The notes under the pieces are model-generated. The model was not told where the DNA came from. It saw only the letters and a list, made by a program, of their open reading frames with translations, and did not search any database. From contig CAUYUJ010001481.1 of assembly GCA_963575745.1 (NCBI GenBank), positions 393,316-457,315 of the forward strand: a DNA stretch of 64,000 nt. Direction: 5' to 3'. Origin of the DNA: Prorocentrum cordatum (Eukaryota > Sar > Dinophyceae > Prorocentrales > Prorocentraceae). A program made the position numbers and the translations under genes. Positions within the stretch are counted from its first letter, which is position 1. Every line of letters starts with the position of its first letter. Positions 44,985-55,335 of this stretch are shown here, one piece after another.

Positions 44985-45480
44985 TCCGGCCTAACTCGTC
45001 CGATGCCTATAATTAATCCGCGCCTGACTCATCTGGTGTGATTCATCCGTTGCCTAACTCATCCGGGTGAATTTATCCGGTACCGAATTCAACCAGTTAA
45101 ATTCGTCCGGTGACTAACTCATCGGGTTCCAGATTCATTTGGTGCCAAATCACTCGGTTCCGACCTCATCCCAGGACTAACTCACCCGGTTAATGCCTAA
45201 TTCACCTGGACCCCAACTCACTCGATGTCAAGTTCACCCAGTGCTTGACTCATCCCGTGCTTGCATGAACTGGTGACTATAATTCATCGGGTGACTAACT
45301 CATCCAGTGCTTAACACATCTGGTGCTTAGCTCTTCCGCTGACTAACTCCTCCGGTGCTTAACTCATCCGATGACTAACTCATGCGGTGACTAACTCATC
45401 CGATGCAGGAATCCCCCAGCGCCTCATTCACCACATGCGCGCCGAACTCACCCAGTGCCTAACTCACCCGGTGCCGATCT
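44985..45480 (-). repeat. 16-bp minisatellite, reverse orientation
   Basis: Units such as AACTCATCCGGTGCCT are the complement of the array at 39860-40745. Confidence 0.85.
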
Positions 45481-45639
45481 CGGCCCAGCACCGCCCCAAC
45501 ACACCCGAAAAGTGCCGCGAGACCTGCAAGAGGCCTACAGTCGCGGAAACATCGTCTGAACACGCCCAATACTCAAAAAAAATACTAAAATAACATCGTC
45601 CACAGACTATTGCTTAAACCGTGTTTGAATATACCCCCC

Positions 45640-46667
45640 TGCAGAGGGACGCGCCCGACGCCAGGGGAGCCGAAGAGGACAAGATGGCCTCCGGATGGCC
45701 CACCAGGCTTCCAACACGGCCAAGGGCCCCCCAAGAGCATTCCCAAAAACAGCCCCACGAAACCAAAGTCATTGTATTTTCTTGGTTTTTGGTGCACTTT
45801 GGCGTTTCTGCATGTTCGGCTTCCCGACGCTCCAAGACGGTCCAGGACACCCAGAAATCGCCCCAACAGGCCCGCACGAGGGCGCCGAGACGGCCCGGGG
45901 ACGCCCCCAGACGGCCCAAGACAGCCCCAACACAGATGAAAAGGGCCGCGAGAGACCTCCAAGAGAGTTGCGGTCACCAAACTCTCGTCCTAACACGCCC
46001 AAGATGGTTTCCGGATGGCCCAAAAAGGCTTCCAACACGGCCCAAGGGGTCCCCAAGAGCATCCCCAAAAGGGGCCCCAAGAACCCAAAATCATTGATTT
46101 TCCTAAGGTTCTTGGTGCATTTTAGCCTTTCTGCCTTTTCTGCTTCCCGACGCTCCAAGACGGTCCAGGACACCAGAAAATCGTCCAAACAGGCTTCCCC
46201 CGGGGCGCCGAGACGGCCCAGGGCCGCTGCCAGACGGCCCAAGAAAACCCCAAGAGGCCTCCAAGAGGCCCACAGTCGCGGAAATATCGCCTTAACACGC
46301 CCAAGACGGCCTCCAGATGGCCCACAAAGGTTCAACACGGCCCACGGGGTCCTCAAGAGCGCTCCCAACAGGGCTCCCAGAAGCAAGAATCATTAATTTC
46401 CTCCTGGCTTCAGGCGGAGGTGCCCGGGAGGGGGCCCTTGACGCTCCATGGCGGGACCGGGCCGCCAAGGACGCCCCCAGACGGCCCAAGACAGCCCCAG
46501 CACAGACGAAGAGGGCTGCAAGGGGCTTCCAAGAGGCGTGCAGTCTCGGAAATATCGTCCTAACACGCCCAAGATGGCCTCCGGATGGCCCACAAGGCTT
46601 CCAACACTGCCCAGGGGGCCCCCAAGAGCACTCCCAAAAGGGCTTCAAAAAGCCCACATCATAGATT
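45640..46667 (+). repeat. ~315-bp tandem array, left part
   Basis: Each unit carries AATCATTGATTTTCC, TTCCCGACGCTCCAAGACGG, GAGGGCGCCGAGACGGCC, CCCAAGACAGCCCCAACACA and GATGGCCTCCGGATGGCCCA in order. Three units are visible. The array stops abruptly at AAGCCCACATCATAGATT, in the middle of a unit, and resumes with the rest of that unit at 60157. Confidence 0.85.
46650..46667. other. left 18-bp direct repeat of the 13.5-kb inserted block
   Basis: AAGCCCACATCATAGATT here is identical to 60157-60174. Other units of the array have diverged wording at this point (for example AAATCATTGATT), so the identity is specific to the two junctions. Confidence 0.75.
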
Positions 46668-46688
46668 CCGTAGCCATTTTGGCTCAGG
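46667..46688 (+). other. relict dinoflagellate spliced leader (DinoSL), 21/22 match
   Basis: CCGTAGCCATTTTGGCTCA plus GG; the canonical leader ends AAG, so one base differs. In living mRNAs this leader is added by trans-splicing and is not encoded next to genes, so finding it in the genome 133 bp before an ATG marks a reverse-transcribed, reintegrated mRNA. It is not an SL RNA gene: no GT splice donor or downstream SL RNA body follows. Confidence 0.85.
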
Positions 46689-46820
46689 GCGCCCCAGGGC
46701 GCCCCGAGGCTCCCCGCGGAACACGCCGGCCGGCCCTGCACAGAGAGCGCGAGCGAGCGACCCTCGCATACCCCCGCGAGCGCGGGGGAGGCGGCTGCCG
46801 CCCCCGGCGGAGCGCGCCCC

Positions 46821-47988
46821 ATGGCGCGCGCTCGGTTGCTCGTCGCGTGGGCGGTGCTGAAGGTGGTGACAACCACTGACGTGGAGACCTTCGAGGTGGA
46901 GGTGGAAACCACTGGAGCCCCAACTGCGTCACCTGGCGATGATGTGACCACCACCGACGCGGGAGTTTGAGGTGGCCACTGCGACAGTAACCGAGGAGGG
47001 CTCCATGGAGGTGACGGCCACTGGGGACCCCACTATGTTTCCAGAAGAGGTGGTGACAACCACCGACGTGGAGACCTTTGAGGTGGAGGTGGAAACCACT
47101 GGAGCCCCCACTGCAACACCTGGCGAGGATGTGACCACCAGTGACGAGGAAGCGCTTGAGGTGGCCACTGCGACAGTGACCGAGGAGGGCTCCATGGAGG
47201 TGAAGACCACTGGGGTCCCTACTATGTTACCAGAAGAGGTGGTGACAACCACTGACGTGGAGATCTTTGAGGTGGAGGTGGAAACCACTGGAGCCCCAAC
47301 TGCGTAACCTGGCGATGATGTGACCACCACCGACGCGGGAACATTTGAGGCACCGATACCAGCGCCACCACCGACGCCAGCGCCGACGCCAGCGCCGACG
47401 GCTCCGACTGCTGGAGGCGAGTGGTGGTCTCATGTTTCTGGCCCGTGCACGGCTAGCGAAGGGTGCGTAGCCTCCCCCAACTACCCGCTAGCATATTCCC
47501 ACGAACATGCGTGCTATATTTATCTCGCTGCTTCATCCGCACAGATCGGGGTGACCACCTTTGACACGGAGTCTTATTTTGATTACATGATTTTTACCGG
47601 GTATTCTTACAGTGGTTCCGGCGCGCTCTCGGGCTCGCAAGTTGTCACAGCAACCATCTCGTGGAGCTCCGACTTCAGTGTCAATGACTCCGGCTGGCAG
47701 TTCTGCGCGGCGCAGGCGCCGACGCCCAGCAGCCCAGCGCCGACGCCAGCACCTACGCTAGCGCCCACGCCTGCACCAACGCCAGCGCCGACGCCAATAC
47801 CGCCTACGCCAGCTCCAACGCCAGCGCCGACGCCAGCACCAACCCCAGCGCCTACGCCAGCACCAACGCCCGCGCCGACGCCAGCGCCGACGCCAGCACC
47901 TACGCTAGCGCCCACGCCTGCACCAACGCCAGCGCCGACACCAGCGCCGACTGCTGGTGTCTTATGTTTCTGGCCCGTGCACGGCTAG
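46821..47988 (+). CDS. CUB / (APTP)n surface protein retrogene, 5' part with two frame lesions
   Basis: ATG at 46821 opens [14 protein letters not shown], a signal-peptide-like start (basic n-region, short hydrophobic core), then [21 protein letters not shown] 63-residue unit repeats at 46863, 47050 and 47239. The first unit lacks 2 nt near 46966, which moves the frame; the second and third share a frame (open from 46972). A TAA at 47305-47307 stands where the first two units have TCA and ACA. The same frame then continues from 47308 through a Pro/Ala/Thr linker, a CUB-like domain ([61 protein letters not shown]; about 47424-47715) and APTP repeats. It ends at 47988, after frame loss in the next CUB copy. 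The preceding DinoSL relic supports this start. Probably pseudogenised, unless the lesions are errors or spliced out. Confidence 0.6.
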
Positions 47989-49386
47989 CGAAGGGTGCGT
48001 AGCCTCCCCCAACTACCCGCTAGCATATTCCCACGAGCATGCGTGCTATATTTATCTCGCTGCTTCATCCGCGCAGATCGAGGTGACCACCTTTGACACG
48101 GAGTCGTATTTTGATTAACATGATTTTTAACGGGTATAATTACAGTGGTTCCAGCGCGCTCTCGGGCTCGCAAGTTGTCACAGCAACCATCTCGTGGAGC
48201 TCCGACTTCAGTGTCAATGACTCCGGCTGGCAGTTCTGCGCGGCGCAGGCGCCGACGCCCAGCAGCCCAGCGCCGACGCCAGCACCTACGCTAGCCGCCC
48301 ACGCCTGCACCAACGCCAGCGCCGACGCCAATACCGCCTACGCCACCTCCAACGCCAGCGCGACGCCAGCACCAACCCCAGCGCCTACGCCCAGCACCAA
48401 CGACCGCGCCGACGCAGGCCGACGCCAGCACCTACGCTAGCGCCCACGCCGCACCAACGCAGCGCCGACACCAGCGCGACCAGCAGCGCCTACGCAGACC
48501 AACAACGCGCCGAGCCAGCGCCGACGCAGCACCTACGCTAGCGCCACGCCTGCACCAACGCCAGCGCCGACGCCAGCAACCCCTCCGACAGCTCCAACGC
48601 CTGCGCGAGCCTGCACCAACCCAGCGCCTACGCCAGCACAACGCCCGCGCCGACGCCAGCACCGACGCCGCACCTACGCTAGCGCCACGCTGACCAACGC
48701 CAGCGACGACGCCAGCAACGCCTACGCCAGCCCACGCCAGCGCGACGCCAGGGCCTACCCCAGCGCTATGCCAGCACCAACGCCCGCGCCGACGCCAGCA
48801 CCGACCCTAGCACCTACGCTAGCGCCCACGCCTGCACCAACGCCAGCGCCGACGCCAGCACCGCCTACGCCAGCTCCAACGCCAGCGCCTACGCCGGCAC
48901 CAACCCTGGCGCCTGCGCTAGCGCCCACGCCTGGACCAACGCCAGCGCCGACACTGGCGCCGACGCCAATACCACCTAATTACGCCAGCTCCAACGCCAG
49001 CGCCTACGCCGGCACCAACCCCCAGCGCCTACGCCAGCACCAACGCCCGCGCCGACGCCAGCGCCGACACCAGCACCTACGCTAGCGCCCACGCCTGGAC
49101 CAACGCCAGTGCCGACGCCAATACCGCCTACGCCAGCTCCAACGCCAGCGCCGACGCCAGCACCAACCCCAGCGCCTACGCCAGCACCAACGCCCGCGCC
49201 GACGCCAGCGCCGACGCCAGCACCTACGCTAGCGCCAGCACCAACGCCAGCGCCCCAGCGCCAGCTAGCGCCGCCAGCACCAACCCCAGCGCCGCCAGCA
49301 CCAACGCCCGCGCCGACGCCAGCGCCGACGCCAGCACCTACGCTAGCGCCCACGCCTGCACCAACGCCAGCGCCGACACCAGCGCC
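47950..49386 (+). pseudogene. CUB copy 2 and degenerate APTP region of the same gene
   Basis: A second CUB-like copy (47958-48255) lacks 11 nt relative to copy 1 at its start and carries one extra A in GATTAACATG near 48117, so its halves lie in different frames. The Ala-Pro-Thr-Pro coding repeats that follow (48290-48760) change frame many times through single-base losses, unlike the clean repeats before and after, which suggests uncorrected long-read errors or free decay. From about 48768 to 49386 the repeat wording is clean again, but it is read as Asn-Ala-Ser-Ala in the frame leading into CUB copy 3. Confidence 0.55.
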
Positions 49387-52300
49387 GACTGCTGGTGGTC
49401 TTATGTTTCTGGCCCGTGCACGGCTAGCGAAGGGTGCGTAGCCTCCCCCAACTACCCGCTAGCATATTCCCACGAGCATGCGTGCTATATTTATCTCGCT
49501 GCTTCATCCGCGCAGATCGGGGTGACCACCTTTGACACGGAGTCTTATTTTGATTACATGATTTTTAACGGGTATAATTACAGTGGTTCCGGCGCGCTCT
49601 CGGGCTCGCAAGATGTCACAGCAACCATCTCGTGGAGCTCCGACTTCAGTGTCAATGACTCCGGCTGGCAGTTCTGCGCGGCGCAGGCGCCGACGCCCAG
49701 CAGCCCAGCGCCGACGCCAGCACCTACGCTAGCGCCCACGCCTGCACCAACGCCAGCGCCGACGCCAATACCGCCTACGCCAGCTCCAACGCCAGCGCCG
49801 ACGCCAGCACCAACCCCAGCGCCTACGCCAGCACCAACGCCCGCGCCGACGCCAGCGCCGACGCCAGCACCGACCCCGGCGCCCACGCCCGCACCAACGC
49901 CCGCGCCCACGCCAGCGCCGACGCCAGCACCAACCCCAGCGCCTACGCCAGCACCAACAACCGCGCCGACGCCAGCGCCGACGCCAGCACCTACGCTAGC
50001 GCCCACGCCTGCACCAACGCCAGCGCCGACGCCAGCAACCCCTACGCCAGCTCCAACGCCAGCGCCGACGCCTGCACCAACCCCAGCGCCTACGCCAGCA
50101 CCAACGCCCGCGCCGACGCCAGCACCGACGCCAGCACCTACGCTAGCGCCCACGCCTGCACCAACGCCAGCGCCGACGCCAGCACCGCCTACGCCAGCTC
50201 CAACGCCAGCGCCTACGCCAGCGCCTACCCCAGCGCCTACGCCAGCACCAACGCCCGAGCCGACGCCAGCACCGACCCCAGCACCTACGCTAGCGCCCAC
50301 GCCTGCACCAACGCCAGCGCCGACGCCAGCACCGCCTACGCCAGCTCCAACGCCAGCGCCTACGCCGGCACCAACCCTAGCGCCTACGCTAGCGCCCACG
50401 CCTGGACCAACGCCAGCGCCGACGCCGGCGCCGACGCCAATACCACCTACGCCAGCTCCAACGCCAGCGCCTACGCCGGCACCAACCCCAGCGCCTACGC
50501 CAGCACCAACGCCCACACCGACGCCAGCGCCGACGCCAGCACCTACGCTAGCGCCCACGCCTGGACCAACGCCAGTGCCGACGCCAGCGCCGACGCCAAT
50601 ACCACCTACGCCAGCTCCAACGCCAGCGCCGACGCCAGCACCAACCCCAGCGCCTGCGCCAGCACCAACGCCCGCGCCGACGCCAGCGCCGACGCCAGCA
50701 CCTACGCTAGCGCCCACGCCTGCACCAACGCCAGCGCCTACGCCATTACCGCCAGCTCCAACGCCAGCGCCTACGCCGGCGCCTACGCCGGCGCCGACGC
50801 CGGCACCGTCTCTCGCGCCTACGCCAGCACCAACGCTAGCGCCTACGCCAGCACCAACGCCTGCGCCCACGCCCGCGCAGACGCCGGCACCAACACCCGC
50901 GCCAACGCCAGCACCGACCCCAGCACCTACGCTAGCGCCGACGCCAGCACCAACGCCCGCGCCCACGCCCTCGCCGACGCCAGCACCAACACCCGCGCCA
51001 ACGCCTGCACCTACGCCCGCGCCGACGCCAGCACCGACCCCGGCGCCCACGCCCGCACCAACGCCCGCGCCCACGCCCGCGCCGACGCCAGCACCGACCC
51101 CAGCACCTACGCCCGCGCCTACGCCAGCACCAACGCCCGCCTCCACGCCCGCGCCGACGCCGGCACCAACACCCGCGCCAACGCCTGCACCTACGCCCGC
51201 GCCGACGCCAGCACCGACCCCGGCGCCCACGCCCGCACCAACGCCGGCGCCCACACCCGCGCCGACGCCAGCACCGACCCCGGCGCCCACGCCCGCACCA
51301 ACGCCCGCGCCCACGCCAGCGCCGACGCCAGCACCGACCCCAGCACCTACGCCAGCGCCTACGCCAGCACCAACGCCGGCGCCAACGCCCGCGCCGACGC
51401 CTGCACCAACACCCGCGCCAACGCCTGCACCTACGCCCGCGCCGACGCCAGCACCGACCCCGGCGCCCACGCCCGCACCAACGCCGGCGCCCACATCCGC
51501 GCCGACGCCAGCGCCGTCTCTGGCGCCCACGCCTGCACCTACGCCCGCGCCGACGCCGGCACCGACCCCGGCGCCCACGCCCGCACCAACGCCCGCGCCC
51601 ACGCCCGCGCAGACGCCAGCACCAACGCCAGCGCCGACGCTAGCACCGACCCCAGCACCTACGCTAGCGCCCACGCCTGCACCAACGCCGGCGCCCACTC
51701 CTGTGCCGACGCCAGCACCGTCTCTGGCGCCTACGCCAGCACCCACGCCGGAGCCAACTCCAGCACCTACGTTAGCGCCCACCTCAGTACCGACGCCAGC
51801 ACCGGCCCCAGCACCTACGCTAGCGCCCACGCCGGCACCAACGCCAGCGCCGTCGCCAGCACCGACACTTGCACCGACCCCAGCACCAACTCTTGCACCA
51901 ACCAGCGCGACTAGCATTACCACCATTTCCACTCACACTGGGACCAGTACCTCCCAGAGTACTGGCACCGCCACCAGCTTGAGTGCCACCAGTACCAGAG
52001 TAACCAGCACCACTGCGACCAGCACCACTGCGACCGGCACTAGTACCACTCCTACATCTACCACCACACCCCTTTACGTTGTCTCCAGTTCCATATCATT
52101 TCGAAGCATTGGGACGGCTGACAATATTACAAGGGCGTTAACATTTCATTGTGCGAGTAATTTCAAAGTTGATGAAGATAATGTCATTGTGACTGTCACC
52201 GCTTCTGCGACCCTGGCCAGGTATGTCGTTGATGGTTCTGGCCCGCAGTATAACGTCGATGTTGAGTTCATCTCGCCTCAAGCTCCTGCGGAGAACATAT

Positions 52301-52631
52301 ACGATTTTACAAGCCAGGTTGTTAACGATAGCGTTGTTGCTTATGATTTCGGATCAGGAATTCAATCAGTCTTCCTTTCGCAAGGCTTCGCGATAGTGGG
52401 ATCTGAGATCGAAGTAACACCACCAGAAATTAAGGTGATTACTGCAACCAGGACAACTGTCAGCATGACTGAGACCAGCACAACAGGGAGCAGCACCATG
52501 TCCACTGGCACTGCAACCACGCTGACCAGCAGCACCACCGTGTCCACTGCCACGATGACCAGCACCACCCTGACAAGTGCCACCATGACCAGCATCACCA
52601 CCACTTTGACCACTGACACACTGACCAGCGG

Positions 52632-52691
<60 letters not shown>

Positions 52692-53505
52692 AGTGTACAC
52701 CACTACCTTCACCTCCAGGACCAGCATTACTAGCTCGACCACTGCCGCCACGACCAGCATCACCACCTTGACCACTGCCACCACGACCAGCAGCACCACC
52801 TTGACCACTGCCACCACGACCACCTTGACCACTGCTACCGCGACCAGCACCAACACCATGACAACTGCCACAATCACCAGCACCAGCACCATGTCCACTC
52901 ATACTGCTACCAGCACCACTACCTTGACCACCACGTTGACCAGCACCAGTACTGTGTCTACCAGCACTACGATGTCCAGCACCATAACGATATCGACCAC
53001 TGCCACCATGACCAGCACCACGACCCCATTCACTGTCACAGTGACCCAGACGACATCAACGACGGCAACGCCATTCGCAGTGGGCCTCATTGCCGACACG
53101 GAGAAAACGGCGAGCATTGATTTTGTGATCATGGGCATTATAGTTGGTGCGATATGTGTTTTGTGCTGTTGCATTCAATTGTTATGTTTCATAAGGATCC
53201 GCCGGCAACGGAAGCCTGAAGAGGACTTGGAGGCTGTGTCGCGAGATGACCTCGAGCAGGGGACGCCCGAGGACATAATATGGGTCACGCCTGGAGCGTC
53301 CCCAAGGAACGAGTCGCAGAGCGGCGGACCCAAGCAGGCGCGCAGCCTGTCACGCGGTGCATCGGCTGGAGCGTCCTCGAGGAGCGAGATCGGAGCATCG
53401 CCACGGAGCAGCCTTTCGTCAACAGGTATTATGCGATCGGGTAGGTCAGGCGGAAATTTGTCACGCAGTCCGTCGGCTGCCTCAGCCTCAGGGCTTTCGA
53501 TTTAG
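49387..53505 (+). CDS. CUB / (APTP)n / mucin-like single-pass membrane protein, 3' part (open)
   Basis: One uninterrupted frame of about 1372 codons (no ATG at its head; it continues the gene begun at 46821). Order: CUB-like copy 3 (residues ~1-100); Ala-Pro-Thr-Pro repeats with rare Leu, Ile-Pro-Pro, Ser-Leu variants (~101-840); Ser/Thr-rich link (~840-895); an unrecognised globular domain starting [18 protein letters not shown] and rich in Val/Ile strands (~895-1018); a Thr/Ser-rich mucin-like stretch with a poly-Thr run encoded by ACT repeats (~1018-1223); a transmembrane helix [20 protein letters not shown] (~1243-1266); then stop-transfer [13 protein letters not shown] and a Ser/Arg-rich cytoplasmic tail ending GLSI. 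Inference: glycosylated cell-surface protein, type I topology, with a rigid Pro-rich stalk holding CUB domains away from the membrane. Ligand unknown. Confidence 0.75.
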
Positions 53506-53665
53506 TCCCGAGAAGGTTCCAACGATTTGCGTCGCACACGCCAGCCTCCAAGCGGCATGAAGACCGTGGTTTTGAGTCGGAAGACGAAGCCGACCAAGAC
53601 GACAGTTCCTGCTCATCCGCCATCTGGGAAAGGCTACATGAAACAACAGTTCCAGAGACCCCACC
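53506..53665 (+). other. 3' flank of the CUB gene
   Basis: No poly(A) tail or AATAAA is visible between the stop and the next leader. AGTTCCAGAGACCCCACC (53648-53665) abuts the second DinoSL and recurs at 57017-57034. Confidence 0.4.
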
Positions 53666-53702
53666 TCCGTAGCCATTTTGGCTCAAGCCATTTTGATTCA
53701 AG
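53666..53702 (+). other. tandem relict spliced leaders: exact DinoSL plus truncated older leader
   Basis: TCCGTAGCCATTTTGGCTCA+AG (53666-53687) matches all 22 leader positions. It is followed directly by CCATTTTGATTCAAG (53688-53702), an older leader missing its first six bases and with one G-to-A change in GGCTC. Such stacked leaders are the accepted signature of genes that have passed through mRNA and back more than once in dinoflagellates. A 41-nt leader sequence then leads to the ATG at 53744. Confidence 0.92.
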
Positions 53703-53743
53703 TATTGTTGGGCCTTGTGGCGAGGGCCTCTGTGTAGGCAACC

Positions 53744-54713
53744 ATGGTCATTGCCGCCGCGGTGACTCTGCGATGCGTCTGCGCACTTGCGATTCTGCCG
53801 AGAAGTGTAGCAGTCCTGACGCTGTACTTTACACGTACGCTGTTGTTTATACGTTGGGACACCTGCTCTGGGTACCAGTCACACATGGAACTTCCACTCA
53901 TGCGCGTATCATGTGCCACGAAACGATGTTTGTCTTCCAATGGTACTTCCACCACATCAACGGCTCTATCACACAATTTCTTCGATACCTCCTGGAGTGA
54001 GAGGACCCATCTCAAAAAATTTAGATCATGCGCGCCTGGTTTCCACACATCCTCCCTGAGCACTGTCGTGTCGGTGCATGGCTCTGCCTTAGTTCATATA
54101 AGTGGGGGGACATCGCTCATGGCGGCCAGAGGTCGCGGTGGCAAGAAGATGACAACATTGGGACCTGAAAAATTCACCCAGCATCAAGTGATAGAGTAGT
54201 TTTCTGGATATGATGGGTTCAAGGCTGCTTTGGCCAGGGATCCATTGGAGCGTAACGCATCCTCCTTTCATGAAGTCATGACGAGGCGGTTCGCAGACAA
54301 ACCTTTGACCTTACAACAGAAGTCTGACTTTTCAAATCAGACGGTGCTTCGAAAGCTATTCATGAAGATGCTATCCCCGCTATCCAAGAACCCTCACTTT
54401 GAGCCGCAAGCGCACTTTAGTTATGGTAGATGCGAGCGGTACTAAGTTGTCGTTCGACTACATCGGTTTGAGTGATGATTTGAACGATGAGTTGAAGTTC
54501 GTAATGAGGATGCCAGATGTGCGTGTGCCCCATATGTCCGGACCGGGTGCTTACAAGGCCAATTTCTTTCAGTTATTCCGGGTCAGCACGGCGACGGTGC
54601 CGGCCTTTGTCGTTCGATTGGTGTGCGATGCTTAATTGGTTGATTATTGTTTAGATTTCCCACTTCCAAAGCCATGTCAAGACATGTTTTGCTCTTCTTC
54701 TTTCCCTGCGTGA
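53744..54713 (+). pseudogene. Sulfotransfer_2-like sulfotransferase retrogene, broken
   Basis: The ATG at 53744 sits in ACCATGG, 41 nt after the leaders. The N-terminus MVIAAAVTLRCVCALAILPR...LTLYFTRTLLFI is a signal anchor, as in type II Golgi sulfotransferases. CLSSNGTSTTSTALSH (~53923-53970) is placed like the PAPS 5'-phosphosulfate loop; ARDPLERNASSFHEVM (~54227-54275) fits the 3'-phosphate motif; NPHFEPQAHFSYGRCERY then KLSFDYIGLSDDLNDELK fits the family's Q-x-C-x-YD-x-IG region; DYCLDFPLP fits its C-terminal end. Lesions: TAG at 54197, one extra T at 54443 (frame 2 to frame 0), TAA at 54633; the last frame ends at TGA 54711. Length (~320 codons) is normal. Substrate unknown. Probably a processed pseudogene unless the breaks are errors. 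Confidence 0.55.
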
Positions 54714-54945
54714 AGCTTCCATAGTCTTAATACCTGCTTCGGTGAAACTCCAATAGTTACCTAACATCGAAGACTGATAGGTTTCTAATGGGCTAAAAAG
54801 AGAGCAGCACATCACTTCAACATTACTTCAACATTACTCCACAGGGGGGTCTGGGCAGCCGTTGGGGGCAGTTGGGTGGCAGTTGGGGGGCTGTCGCGGT
54901 TTGCCGGCGGGGATCGTTTTTCGCATACAGTCACACACTTCGTGC
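54714..54945 (+). other. 3' flank of the sulfotransferase relic
   Basis: AT-richer, non-coding. AGTTACCTAACATCGAAGAC and TGATAGGTTTCTAATGG (54755-54790) recur at 56969-57006. CACTTCAACATTACTTCAAC is a small duplication near 54815. Confidence 0.5.
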
Positions 54946-55335
54946 CCACTTCGTGCTCTTCGATTTCCCAGAACTCCATTCCCGGGCCACATTTTGGATG
55001 CCCGGAGCCAACTGTAGGCCACTTCGTGCTCTTCGATTTCCCAGAACTCCATTCCCGGGCCACATTTTGGATGCCCGGAGCCAACTGTAGGCCACTTCGT
55101 GCTCTTCGATTTCCCAGAACTCCATTCCCGGGCCACATTTTGGATGCCCGGAGCCAACTGTAGGCCACTTCGTGTTCTTCGAGTTCCCAGAACTCCATTC
55201 CGGGCATGATTTTGAATGCCCGGAGCCAACTGTAGGCCACTTCGTGTTCTTCGAGTTCCCAGAACTCCATTCCTGGGCATGATTTTGAATGCCCGGAGCC
55301 AACTGTAGGCCACTTCGTGTTCTTCGAGTTCCACA
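54946..55335. repeat. 73-bp tandem repeat, five copies
   Basis: AACTGTAGGCCACTTCGTGC, TTCGATTTCCCAGAACTCCA and GGATGCCCGGAGCC recur with steps of 73, 73, 72 and 73 bp. The first three copies have CCCGGGCCACATTTTG, the last two GGGCATGATTTTG. Confidence 0.95.

Noticed and set aside
45620-45662. Possible third end of element B (CTGCAGAGGGACGCGCCCGA)
   Set aside because: Only one end with several mismatches; no partner arm or flanking duplication.
49578-51932. 784-codon minus-strand open frame rich in Gly-Ala-Gly-Val
   Set aside because: It is the exact antisense of the Ala-Pro-Thr-Pro coding repeats; the plus strand has signal, membrane and domain features, the minus strand only the repeat.
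53666-53702. Functional SL RNA gene
   Set aside because: No GT donor follows the leader and a second truncated leader abuts it, so it is an integrated cDNA relic.
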